DNA from: Boletus sp. NGJ
Lineage: Eukaryota; Basidiomycota; Agaricomycetes; Boletales; Boletaceae
Length of the DNA: 64,000 bases
Direction: 5' to 3'
NCBI GenBank assembly: GCA_019096195.1
Contig: JAGTXK010000050.1
Span: 310,001 to 374,000, forward strand
Part shown: one piece after another, positions 48,101-57,555 of the stretch
How the letters are laid out: every line of letters starts with the position of its first letter
Position numbering within the stretch: the first letter of the stretch is position 1
The notes under the pieces: model-generated
Databases searched by the model: none
What the model was told of the DNA's origin: nothing
Seen by the model: only the letters and a program-made list of their open reading frames with translations
Made by a program: the position numbers and the translations under genes

Positions 48101-49469
48101 CATCAAAGATCTGACAGGTGGGTCCATTGAAGACCGCACGACATCCCGCTTGGGTAAGACAACCAATAGATACCAGAGTAACACGCATGCTTGGTGCATA
48201 TAACACGTCTTTCAAGAGGATGCAAGTTCGAAAGGATCCATTTGGAAGATATATGGATAAGTCGCCTTTCCCAATTGCATTGAAAGTGCCATTGTTGGCT
48301 CCTCGGATAGGCTTAGGTGGAATGGAAACAAAGTTGACAAAACATTCACATGAAGGAAAAAGGTGTTGCGATGCTCCACTGTCATATAACTCGGGAACAC
48401 TCGCTGTGTCTATGCATGCAAGGAAAGCTTTGCTGTCGTGGACAATGTCCAGGGAGGCGAGCCACATGCAGTCGGGCTGGACCGCTGCACAAGGCTGATC
48501 TGCTGCATGCGCTGAGGTAGAACCTTTCCCATTCTTTGAGTCTTTGTCTTTAGATTTCTTTCTGTGAGGTTTCCATCCTTTGGGGGCTTGCCCAGCCTTT
48601 CCACTGCCTTCCTTCCAGCAATTGCCAATTTTGTGCCCAGTCCAACCACAGTTGTGACAGGAACCAAGGAATTTCTGACAAGATCCTTTTCACTTAGACA
48701 CATCCGCTCCAAAAGCAGAATCTTCCGGTGACAAACTTTTGCCTTTGGATTTGCCGCCGTCCTGAAGAGTGAGTCTGTCATACTCTTCCAAGACAATATC
48801 CATCAGGTTGTCAGGAGTAATGGTCTTTTGCTGTAGGCACATGGTAGATGAAAGTGATGCTAAGCCAGGGTTGTAGGAACGAGGGAGTGATGCATATATG
48901 ATGTTAAAGAGGTCGTCGTCAGACACTGGCTGTCCAATCAATGCAAGCTCTTTGCATGTTGCAATAATTTTGTCAACATGTGTGCGTGCATCTCCACCGT
49001 CCTTCAGTTTCAGCTCACCTAACTGTTGACACATCTCTGCACCGACTATGATAGAGCACTGTTTAAAGAGAGCACTCAACATTGTGAAGTATTCGGAAGC
49101 ACTTGTCTTGTTGACCAGTCAAATGAAAAGGGAGTTAGGGAGCGTATTGGCAATGATATGTCGGACTTTAGCATCCTTCTCGACCCATGTTGTCAGGTCC
49201 TTAGTATATTCCGTGACTGCTTTCACCTCATCCGGAGTTGTTGCCGTCCATCCACTCGGTTTTCTGACTGCTGGATCTATGGGTTTAGGTGTCATGCCAT
49301 TGAGGTACCCACTAAGTCCTCAACTGGCTACGACCACCTGGAGTTGGACCTTCCAAGTGGCCCACTCCTTACCAGATGCGTCAAGCTTGGATAGCTTAAT
49401 CTCCTCAGATGTTGTAGTACTCATTATGGTGAATATATGCGTGTCGTTTATGAGTTTTTCTTGTGATTA

Positions 49470-49488
49470 GAGCACAGGGCTCATAACC
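49470..49488 (-). other. Copia primer-binding site (half initiator tRNA-Met)
   Basis: The plus strand reads gagcacagggctcataacc directly beside the 5' LTR. It contains GGGCTCATAACC, the anticodon stem-loop of initiator tRNA-Met. The known Drosophila copia and yeast Ty5 elements prime from an initiator tRNA cut in the anticodon loop, so the same mechanism is inferred here. Confidence 0.7.
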
Positions 49489-49672
49489 TGTAGAAGTACA
49501 CTCAGTACTGGATAGAGTCAGTGACTAGTGTATTCCACACCTGTAGAAGTACACTATAATGTATGAGTACAAGGTGTAGAGTTGCGTCGAGACAAAGGTA
49601 ATCTACACAATTATGTAATATGGATCTAACCGAGTCTGTTTGTACTGTAGTCCATATGAAAATAATACAATA
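49489..49672 (-). repeat. Copia 5' LTR
   Basis: 184 bp, from TGTAGAAGTACAC to AATACAATA on the plus strand. It contains a second TGTAGAAGTACAC at 49552. The adjoining primer-binding region is 49470-49488. Confidence 0.85.
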
Positions 49673-49754
49673 CCTGCCATAGTAGCTACATAGTAATTGG
49701 TGCCCAGGTATCATACTAGTACATTCAATAATGTTGTCAATAAAGTGTGTTATG

Positions 49755-49920
49755 CTTAACAGGCCATGGCTTCAGCCTAAGCTGTGGCTTCCAGGCCAGG
49801 CTGTCATTCAGAGCTTATGAGGGCTTAGGGCCTGGCCTACAATTTCTCCAGGCCTAAGCTCCCCTAAGCTAGGCCTGAGCCAGGGCTTTCAGGCCAAGCC
49901 GGGCTGGCACAGCACTATTG
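49755..49920. repeat. AGGCC-rich subterminal region
   Basis: At least eight copies of AGGCC / GGCCT and several CTAAGCT motifs occur within 165 bp in both orientations. It lies just past the hAT reading frame, where transposase-binding motifs are expected. It could also be simple low-complexity sequence. Confidence 0.45.
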
Positions 49921-50788
49921 GACATTGGTACTGGTTTTCTGACCTTGTGGCATGCCTACATTGTTGTTTCAAGCCTCAAACAGCAACAGAAAAGCTCAGA
50001 CATACCTTATCAGCAAATCCCAAGATCCCAAAAATTCTGAAATCCCGAAATGTCGAATTTCTTATTTGGTCCCCCATGGATGGATGCGCCTGACCTGTCC
50101 GAGTCGAATGGTACCGTTTCCGTCGAATTCCACGTTGGTGTTGGTGAGTTAGATGGCACCGAAGGTGAAGCATGTTTATTGACATAATTTCTCACGGGTG
50201 ACAAGTCACGTGAAAAAGACAGTAGGTTTTGCCGGGCCCCGTGCACCCTCAGCACAGGTGCTGATGAGTCCCCATGGCTCACTTCGTGGCGTGGACGGCG
50301 CCCTGCGGCATACTCCAAGCGCTGTCACCGTCGATTCCCGAGGAAAACTCCACCAGTACGGAGTGGACATTCCGCGTCCTCCTGACATCTGTTGACACCT
50401 CTCAAACTCTTTTCCTTTTGTGGACCAGACTCGGAATTGACCTTGCCGCTTGAGTCGTGCTGTGCTCTACTCTCCGGGCCGTCGATTCATCTCCAGAAGA
50501 GAGACAGATACTGTTTTTTCGCTCCCACCCAAACATTCCTGCTTTTGGGTTCTACCAGTACTCTGGACGCCTCCCTGGTCTTTGTTTCCGTTCTATCTCC
50601 TCCAATCAGCGAAATTCTCACAAGCAAGGTACAATGACTTCTCGTAAAGCGAACAAATCGCGCTTGATGTGATGGGAATTGATGGCGGCCCACACAACAA
50701 TTTAAGATTCATCATCATTCACGTCCGGTATTTCCGTGTTACTCAGAGAAACGAACGTAAACGTGGATATTATGTGATTATGGGAATA

Positions 50789-50984
50789 CAGTCAACTCCC
50801 TCCTAATGCATACTCTACATAACCCATAAAACCTCATAACCCATACAACCTCATAACCCATAGCATTTCTGGTATTCCAAACTGCCTGGAGCCACTGTGC
50901 GGCCTCTCTGATAGTACATACTCCCTAATAACCCATAGCTTTTGCCTCTTTCCCAACAGGTATACATTAGAAGGGAGTTGACTG
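50789..50984. mobile_element. 196-bp MITE with TA target duplication
   Basis: Terminal inverted repeats of about 20 bp (CAGTCAACTCCCTyCTAATG) and TA on both sides (50787-50788, 50985-50986). Copy A (about 15438-15442) has the empty site: gaaatactcac. The TA target and CAGT start point to mobilisation by a Tc1/mariner transposase. The interior carries three direct repeats of cataacccata-type units. Confidence 0.93.
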
Positions 50985-51312
50985 TACTCACAACTGTAGG
51001 CATGTTGAAATGAAGGCACTCTCCCGAGCGTTCTGATTGGTCGCTCACCGAGATCGAAACGGCCGATCACTACACGGAGAACCCATACATGTGACTCGCA
51101 GATCGCAAGGACTACTTGCTGGCCCGGCCATCATGTTCATTGTCCTACGGTTGTCATATCTTGACAAGTGCAAGTGCCTCGTTCTGATGGGCCCGTCCCC
51201 GCTCAGCCTTGGCAAATTCTTACTCCCATGGATGTGTTTGCAATTCACGGAAATCGCTCCGTGACTTTTACCGAACGTCATGAGGATGACATGCTCAAGC
51301 TCTCCGTCAAGG

Positions 51313-51320
51313 TATAAAAG
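51313..51320 (+). promoter_or_regulatory. TATA box of hydrophobin copy B
   Basis: TATAAAAG 75 bp upstream of the start codon, identical to copy A. Confidence 0.6.
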
Positions 51321-51394
51321 CCAAGCCTTACAACGCTACCAACCCCATTCACACAGAGCCAGTTCATTCAGTTCTAGCCATTCACATCCTCATC

Positions 51395-51828
51395 ATGTTT
51401 GCCAAATCCTTTGTCGCGACTACCCTCCTCGCTCTTGCTGCAACCACTGTTGCCACTTCGTCGTCCAGCCAGTGTACAACTGGACCGATCCAGTGCTGCG
51501 ACAGCACCACGTCTACCATCACCACCTCCCTTGCTACTTTATTGGGCTCGCTGGGTATTGACGTCTCAAGCATCGCTGCCCCGATCGGCATCACCTGCCT
51601 CCCCGTCATTGGCAGCGGTGCCACATGGTAGGTTGCCCTTGTCACCGTCAAGAACTTGCATGCTGACCCAAATTTACAGCATTAATGAGCCTGTCTGCTG
51701 CGAAAACAACAGTTTCAGTAAGCAATTTATAGAAATACAGCCCGTGTCTCACATGCGTCGGTGCTCACTCCTTTATCACAGACGGTGTCATTGCGCTCGG
51801 CTGCAGCCCTGTCAATATTATCCTCTAA
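51395..51828 (+). CDS. Class I hydrophobin, copy B
   Basis: Same three-exon structure as copy A (51395-51627, 51680-51717, 51782-51828), 105 residues, with signal peptide and all eight cysteines at the same positions. It differs from copy A by P44T, V60I, V62A, V69L, I71V, V72I and V94I, all outside the cysteines and mostly conservative. Promoter, introns and 3' flank are conserved, but a MITE sits about 0.4 kb upstream of the start and could affect regulation. It may be a paralogue, or an allele joined in assembly. Confidence 0.95.
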
Positions 51829-52205
51829 CTTTCTTGCTCTGCTGAGATGTTGATGATGGAAAGTGAGGTTACTACCTTTTGCAAAATGTAATCGTCCGAA
51901 TCGATCTATCCTTCATCTGTCTTCCATTCATGTGCATGAGCCCCTGAGAGTATTTGAATGACCGTTATACGCCGCGCCGCACATAAGCCTCTGTTTACAC
52001 AAATGAAACGGATATAATTTACGGTTGGGCGGTAAATGCGACGGTATGACCGTACGTACATTGTGGTACCTTGTCTAGTAAAGGAAGTAGGTATCTAATG
52101 CCATTTTGTTTTCATACAGTTCCTGATCTGCACTAGTCAAACTACGAGAGTCCTCCCACTGTCTTTCTATCCCACGAAGACTTTTCCATACTGATTTTCA
52201 CCTCC

Positions 52206-53370
52206 ATGACCCCTTCATACTCCACCAGTCACCCCTCCGGACCCCAGCTACAACTACTGGAGTCAAATTACAAGTGTGTGTCTATCTGGATCCGAAAGGG
52301 AACACGAATTCAAGCACCGTTCTGCCAGAAGGTTCAATCCTCGCCACGTCAGCCGCGACCCAAACTTTGCTCGCCACGGGTGTCTCCGAAGTTACACTCC
52401 CCGGTCTGACGCCGACTCTGAAAAAATGGGCCAGATGTACATCTGAGACAATGAACATTGCCGTTGAGATGGTTCGACGAGAGACATGCAATAACGAGAT
52501 GGTGGAGTGAGTGATGTAGGACGTTCGGCGCCTGGTTCGATGACTACATAACCAGGCGCCGAACGTCCTAGCTTACCCGGCTCCGCTACAAGTCTCAAAC
52601 GTGAACATCCCGAAGATCCTTTCGAAGCGAACAAACACATCCGACACGAGTTTGCGACACTCCCGACGCAAACTCCATCGATGATCGCGATGCCCTGCTA
52701 TTTCCAGGAGCACTACCAAAAGAAGCATGAACCACGTATCTGCTGTGGTCGGCCGGACAAAAACCACAGCCCTTTCCCACTCGTTCTCGCACATCGCATT
52801 TTCGCCACCTTTGTTTCCGAATGCGAAACCTACGAACCGAGGGATGAAGACCTCAAGTTCATCTTGAAGCTGTCTCGGTGCATGTACCAGGTCTTTGGGG
52901 ATGAAAAAGATTGGAGGACGCAGCTTCGGGCATGTATGAAAGAGTATGGCATAAGCCTGATGGAATCAAAGATTGAAGGGACTGAATACATGACTGACGG
53001 AGACGCACGCCTCAGAAATGAGGCGAAGAAGGACGTTGGCGCCTCTAAGGAGGATCCATATATCCAGGCGGCTGCATACCATCTGGCTGCCATGCAATGA
53101 TGGATTCGCACACACCCCGACCTTATCCTGCCTTCACATCTTTTACAGTGGTACGTGCGCTTTCCTATTATCCCGCCTTAGCCTCTCTGATCTGGTGTGT
53201 AGGACCTGTTCAAGTTCTCGGATTCGCGGGATCCATGCTGACGGAGGAGTTCAACGTGAATGTTCTGGGACCCATCCTCCTACTGGCACTCGGACCACAT
53301 CAACGGTCTCGCCTCAAAGTTGTTTGCATACCGTGTGATATGTTCCAAAGTGTCGAGATACCCCTCTCAT
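52206..53370 (+). pseudogene. Nuclease/kinase-like protein gene, copy B, truncated
   Basis: Resembles a large mushroom family whose N-terminal part looks like a PD-(D/E)XK-type region and whose C-terminal part is a kinase-like fold; that family link is from memory and moderate. Visible parts: MTPSYSTSHPSGPQLQLLES; GNTNSSTVLPEGSILATSAA; a 65-nt intron (52507-52571); LPGSATSLKREHPEDPF; PCYFQEHYQKKHEPRICCGR; the long helical LAHRIFATFVSECETYEP; RNEAKKDVGASKEDPYIQAA (nuclease-like core); and VLGFAGSMLTEEFNVNVLGP after another intron (about 53152-53210). The frame shifts near 53098 and between the first two parts. The kinase-like half is missing, so the gene is dead. Confidence 0.6.
52517..52570. 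repeat. Perfect 21-bp hairpin filling an intron
   Basis: The arms 52517-52537 and 52550-52570 are perfect reverse complements (TAGGACGTTCGGCGCCTGGTT) around a 12-nt loop. They occupy nearly the whole inferred intron 52507-52571. Copy A has the loop and a mutated right arm, but lacks most of the left arm. Confidence 0.9.
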
Positions 53371-54345
53371 AAGCGGGCGATGCCTCGGAAAACTCTGGGC
53401 GGTGTGTTGTAGCGGCGAGTTAAGAGGGTGCGTCGATCCATCCCTCTTTTGCCCAGATTGGACTCGAGTTGCTCTATCGAGATGGGTAACCTGCCTACTT
53501 GCAACGTAGTCCCGCGCGAATCAATCTGCCAGTGTGCACCAGTATGGTGACAAGTCTCCACGTCGCAGTCGAGCTCACACATATGGGTATCGCAACTGGT
53601 TTAGGGTGAACAGTGTCACGAACTCACTGGGTTACACACAGCCATGGGTGGCTTGACTTTAAAACACGAATAAATAATGGCCTTTGAATGCGCATCAACG
53701 GTACCGAGTGGACGACACTTGTAATCAGACCACGAGTGACACGGGTCACTGTCTCGGTAGGGTGTTATCACCAAGGTTAATCGCGAACTTGGTTGAACTG
53801 AACGATTACTCGAATGCCATGAGTATTTTCAAAGGTCTTGTGGAAAGCTCGACATACCAGTACCATCATTGTTGCCCAACTCCACCGAATTACATAGACC
53901 AGTTGAGTCGCTGTTCATATCATGTTCACTCAAGCTGTGTCGCCACAGTCAGCCAGAGAAGAACCGGAACACCGCTAGCCGTTGCTGTGTTAAACCCGCT
54001 CGGTACTAAGCTGTTGAATGCCCTCCCAGTCGCCACCACATGCCAGTCAGTGAGACTCCTTGGTGGGTCGTCTTCGTGCTCAGCATGAAACCACATTGAA
54101 CTAGGTGCTGATCGAACATATAGCCTCGCACAATGACACATGGACACCTCAACAGTAAGCCATTTCGATAAATTCGCGCTATATCCCAATTATGTTGGTG
54201 CTTACTGCTTTGTAAAAGTTGATTCTCCGGGCACAAACGGATATACACAAACCATATTTGTAGGGATTTCAACTTTAACTTTGGATAGCAATTACAAGCA
54301 GCAACTACAGCAGGGGAAAGCAAGAGAGCAAAGGTAGGTAGAGAA
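53371..54345. other. Intergenic stretch with no confident gene
   Basis: Lies between the truncated gene and the CHAT gene. The right 150 bases are the CHAT 3' flank. Open frames here are short and show no domain. Confidence 0.5.
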
Positions 54346-57300
54346 CTAGGCACCGAGATGTATATATAAGATACGTTGATCAAATGGTATATCCACCAAT
54401 TTTTTCATCGTCTTGTTCAGCGCCAATGCAGCACGGGTATAATCCAGACGACCAGACTCGTCCTTCATATTGTTGTAGAACATCGAGGTGATCTTGTTCG
54501 TCTCACCATCGTCCACCGCCCACATCGTCCCGATCACAGAACGGAACCCGGCAAACTGCATCGCCGACGCGAGGTGCATCACTTCGTCAGGACTGTCCTC
54601 GTCCCCGACAGTAGTATGACAAGCCGAGAGATACGCAAACTGAGCGTTCTCTAGTTGACACCGAATGATGCGTTCGATCGTAAAACGTCCGTCGTGGAGA
54701 GCGAACGCGGACTCGAATGGTTGCTTCCGATTTGGGATACCATGACACGCAAAGTGCACCCATTCGTTCTTCCTGAGTTCCTCCGTAATCCGGGCGATGC
54801 AGGACTCTTCACCATCGATGTGCGTGAATGTGGCGAGGCCATCGACGCACTGCTCAATGGTGGCTAGTTCGGCGCCAACGGAAACAAGTTCATTCTCGCC
54901 CTTGGCTTTTGCTTGACCTATACCAACGAAGTGTTTCTCATTTGGTGCAGAGTGCGGGAGATCGTGGCGTCTAGCACGAATGAGTGCAGTGAGGGTGGGG
55001 GTATAAGACGATATGTAGATATTGGCGAGATTCTGTTGGCCCTTCCTATACGGACCAGCGGCATGGAGGGGAAGAAGAGAGAACTCGGCAGTGGGGCACC
55101 ACCAAATGCGTGATTGAAATGGATGCACCGTCTGGAGAAAATTGACAATGGGAGAAACAACCTCGTCCCAGAGTTCCCGCAGAATAATGGCGAGATCTCT
55201 TGTCACGTCCATCGACTTTGCACGCACAGTCAACGTACCGAGCTCCGACGACAGATCTCGGATACCTTCCTTTGTGATTGTCAATGGGATGTGGACGGGA
55301 TTTCGGTCGACTAGCACAACGAGAGCATCACAACCATACTCGCTCGCATTTACAATGATGACAGGGCCCTCACGGGCTGCCTGTTGGAGATCGGAGAAGG
55401 ACGGGGGGAGAAGGAAATGGGAGAGACCAGGCAATTCGCGAATTCTGGTGACGACTGATTGCAAATCAACATTGAGACGACACACCCGATCATGCTGATC
55501 TGGACCAGGTGAGTCAAGGGCAGTCCGAATGAGCAAAGTCTGCTGTGCGAACTCGTCTGCCAACATCTTCCCTGTCTCGCCAGATGCAATCACGTCATCA
55601 AGTGGGGAACGAAGGCGAGTGAGTTGGCTCCAAAAGACCCCCCGACCTTGCTCTAGAAGCGTGACCGCATCTTTAGGAGAGCGATTGCGAAGACAAGCTG
55701 AGAACCCGTCCATTGCAAGCGACGACGTGAGGTCCTTGAGGACACTGCGATGCTGAGGTAAAGGTGGTAGAGTGGCGACATGATGGGTAAGTAAGCGAAG
55801 AGATGTTTGATAAGCTAGAAGTGTTGTGGGGTGGTGGAGATGTTCAGCTACACGGATCCATGCTCTAGCGGCAGACAGATCGGCGGGTGACACCACTGAG
55901 AGTGTATGTGCCAGCTGAGTAAAGAGACTGAATAGCTCCACTATATCTTTTAATTGACACGACCTTGCGAACCGAGTGCAGAGGTGACGTGCAAGGTTGT
56001 TCAATGAGTGTGATCGTCCTGGGTGCCCCGGTGGGCAAAGCTCCAATGTGTTGCGGCCGAGGACAATGGCCTCATTGATGTCCTCCACTTGCCCGAGATG
56101 CTCGTATCGACTGCAAAGGTAAAGTGCAAGATTGTGCAAACACGCTGACCTATCCGGATGCCCCGGCGGGAGAAACGCCAGTGCATCTCGGCCAAGGACA
56201 ATGACCTCGTCGAGGTCCTCCATCGCCTCGAGCTTGTGGTACCGCATGGAAAGACGAACGGCGAGATTGTTCAAAGATACCGACCGAGCCGGGTGTCCCG
56301 GTGGGCGAAGTGCCAGTGCATCTCGGCCAAGGACAATAGAATCATTGAGGTCCTCCAATGCCCCAAGATGGTGGTACCGAGTAGAGATATAAACTGCGAG
56401 ATTATCTAAAGCCATTGACCGAAAAGGGAACCCCGGTGGGGAAAGCGCCAGTGTATCTCGGGCAAGGGCAATGGCCTCATTGAGGTCCTCCATCGCCCCG
56501 AACTGGTTATGCCGAGCGTAGAGATGACCCGCGAGGGTGCCCAAAGGCAATGAACGATCCGGGTGCCCCGGTGGGCGAAGCGCTAGTGCATCTCGGGCGA
56601 GGAAAATGGACTCGTTAAGGTCCTCTATCGCCCCGAGCTGCTTGTACCGAGTGGAAAGACAAAGAGTAATGTTATTCAAGATACTTGACCGAAGTGGATG
56701 CCCCAATGGGCGAAGCGCCAGTGCGTCTCTGGCGAGGACAATAGCTTCATCGAGGTCCTCCATCGCCCCATGCTGGTCGTACCGGGTGGAAAGGCAAAGT
56801 GAAAGGTTGTTCAAAGGCAATGTACGATCCGTGTGTCCCGGTGGGTGACGCGCCAGTGCCTCTCGGGCGAGGATAATGGCCTGGTCGAGGTCCTCCATCG
56901 CCCCGAGCTGGTTGTACCGAGTGTAGAGGTGATTCGCGAGGGTGCCCAGAGGCAATGAGCGATCTGGGTGCCCTGGTGGGCAAAGTGCCAGTGCATCTCG
57001 AGCGAGGACAATAGCCTCGTTAAAGTCCTCCATGACCCCGAGCTGGTTGTACCGAGCGCAGAGACGAACCGCGACGTTGTTCAAAGCCATTGACCGATAC
57101 GGGTGCCCCACTGTGCAGAGCGCCAGTGTGTCTCGGCCGAGAAAAATGGACTCCTCTAGGTCCGTCATCGCCCCGAGCTGATCGTAACGATCACCTAGAT
57201 GAATACTAAGCCACGTCAAGGAGACATATCGCTTGGGATGACTAGGTGGGCAAAGTTCTAGTGCTTCGCGGTCGAGGACGATCGCTTCGTCGATGTAATT

Positions 57301-57414
57301 GCTCCCGCCTCCAAGTCGTTCAAACTTGGCGACAAGGAACTTTGCCCGCGAATGCAACTGATGAACTGGCAGGCACATCATTTCACTGCTCTCCGCGCTG
57401 GCAGAAAGAGACAT
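54346..57414 (-). CDS. TPR-CHAT domain protein, apparently intact
   Basis: A single open frame of about 1,022 residues from the first in-frame ATG (57414). The frame is open upstream to 57555 without another ATG, so an upstream exon is possible. Ten TPR-like units of 45 residues (pattern RY.QLGAMEDLNEAIVLARDALALRPPGHPDRS...LNNLA..L) fill about residues 40-490. An all-helical linker and a CHAT peptidase domain follow. The catalytic dyad candidates are His in VHFACHGIPNRK (about 888) and Cys in YLSACHTTVGDED (about 930). The C-terminus is VDIPFDQRILYIHLGA, typical of the family. It is the intact counterpart of the copy at 2-2376, in inverted orientation. TPR arrays suggest ligand sensing and CHAT a protease output; the substrate is unknown. 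Confidence 0.9.
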   Translation of the reverse strand: MSLSASAESSEMMCLPVHQLHSRAKFLVAKFERLGGGSNYIDEAIVLDREALELCPPSHPKRYVSLTWLSIHLGDRYDQLGAMTDLEESIFLGRDTLALCTVGHPYRSMALNNVAVRLCARYNQLGVMEDFNEAIVLARDALALCPPGHPDRSLPLGTLANHLYTRYNQLGAMEDLDQAIILAREALARHPPGHTDRTLPLNNLSLCLSTRYDQHGAMEDLDEAIVLARDALALRPLGHPLRSSILNNITLCLSTRYKQLGAIEDLNESIFLARDALALRPPGHPDRSLPLGTLAGHLYARHNQFGAMEDLNEAIALARDTLALSPPGFPFRSMALDNLAVYISTRYHHLGALEDLNDSIVLGRDALALRPPGHPARSVSLNNLAVRLSMRYHKLEAMEDLDEVIVLGRDALAFLPPGHPDRSACLHNLALYLCSRYEHLGQVEDINEAIVLGRNTLELCPPGHPGRSHSLNNLARHLCTRFARSCQLKDIVELFSLFTQLAHTLSVVSPADLSAARAWIRVAEHLHHPTTLLAYQTSLRLLTHHVATLPPLPQHRSVLKDLTSSLAMDGFSACLRNRSPKDAVTLLEQGRGVFWSQLTRLRSPLDDVIASGETGKMLADEFAQQTLLIRTALDSPGPDQHDRVCRLNVDLQSVVTRIRELPGLSHFLLPPSFSDLQQAAREGPVIIVNASEYGCDALVVLVDRNPVHIPLTITKEGIRDLSSELGTLTVRAKSMDVTRDLAIILRELWDEVVSPIVNFLQTVHPFQSRIWWCPTAEFSLLPLHAAGPYRKGQQNLANIYISSYTPTLTALIRARRHDLPHSAPNEKHFVGIGQAKAKGENELVSVGAELATIEQCVDGLATFTHIDGEESCIARITEELRKNEWVHFACHGIPNRKQPFESAFALHDGRFTIERIIRCQLENAQFAYLSACHTTVGDEDSPDEVMHLASAMQFAGFRSVIGTMWAVDDGETNKITSMFYNNMKDESGRLDYTRAALALNKTMKKLVDIPFDQRILYIHLGA

Positions 57415-57555
57415 GTACCTTTCAAATCCATCTGGGCTGACCGAACTTGAGTCGACATCGTGGTTTGGCAAAACGCTAGGATATTGTTCCAGCGGGTCAG
57501 CCTGTCCAACTTGAAAAGGCGAGGATGCACAGGTTCTACCACTCAAATACCGCAA

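Larger units (their letters stand above)
44972..49672 (-). mobile_element. Ty1/Copia retrotransposon, broken, inserted in the hAT element
   Basis: A 4.7-kb minus-strand element with target duplication CCTGC (44967-44971, 49673-49677). The LTRs are 44972-45159 and 49489-49672. Parts in coding order: Gag (49440-48690) with a zinc knuckle CHNCGWTGHKIGNC; protease (ELYDSGASQHLFPSC, about 48390); integrase (about 48000-47400, WLHSDHGGEYLFDEFSRHL); reverse transcriptase (46900-46040, FHSAFLNGKLNENEVIFM); and RNase H (45640-45180, MLSTAESEYIAATHATKEAL). It is broken, with roughly ten breaks. The sequence next to the 5' LTR matches the anticodon arm of initiator tRNA-Met. Confidence 0.92.
41240..49960 (+). 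mobile_element. hAT DNA transposon, split by two insertions
   Basis: Transposase exons on the plus strand start with the RNase H-like core VGYVTCNNASNNDTMMEEFS (about 41270), then CMAHVINLVAQTFTG (41440) and an STFVMLCHMLDLKE segment (41740). After the 42114-44078 insertion comes ACVSKKKYGLFSDALIV and LRKISNYYNC (44084-44160). The C-terminal dimerisation region follows: WEDPSRPW, then LAHDFLSIMSNSILSEHMFS (44570-44760). After the Copia insertion the frame ends DSRPAIVAT at about 49690. At least three introns are visible (for example 41599-41642). Stops make it non-functional. The N-terminal BED domain is not found; the 3' flank to 49960 is rich in AGGCC motifs. Outer ends are not fixed. Confidence 0.78.
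50226..52717 (+). repeat. Duplicated block, copy B
   Basis: Same block as 14867-17138 in the same orientation. It is longer mainly because of a 196-bp MITE (50789-50984), a short extra segment near 52300, and an extra hairpin arm at 52517. The decayed nuclease/kinase-like gene continues past the right edge here, so copy B keeps more of the ancestral sequence. Confidence 0.9.

Noticed and set aside
55142-57181. Several plus-strand frames opposite the CHAT gene
   Set aside because: They mirror the repeated TPR coding sequence and carry no independent domain.
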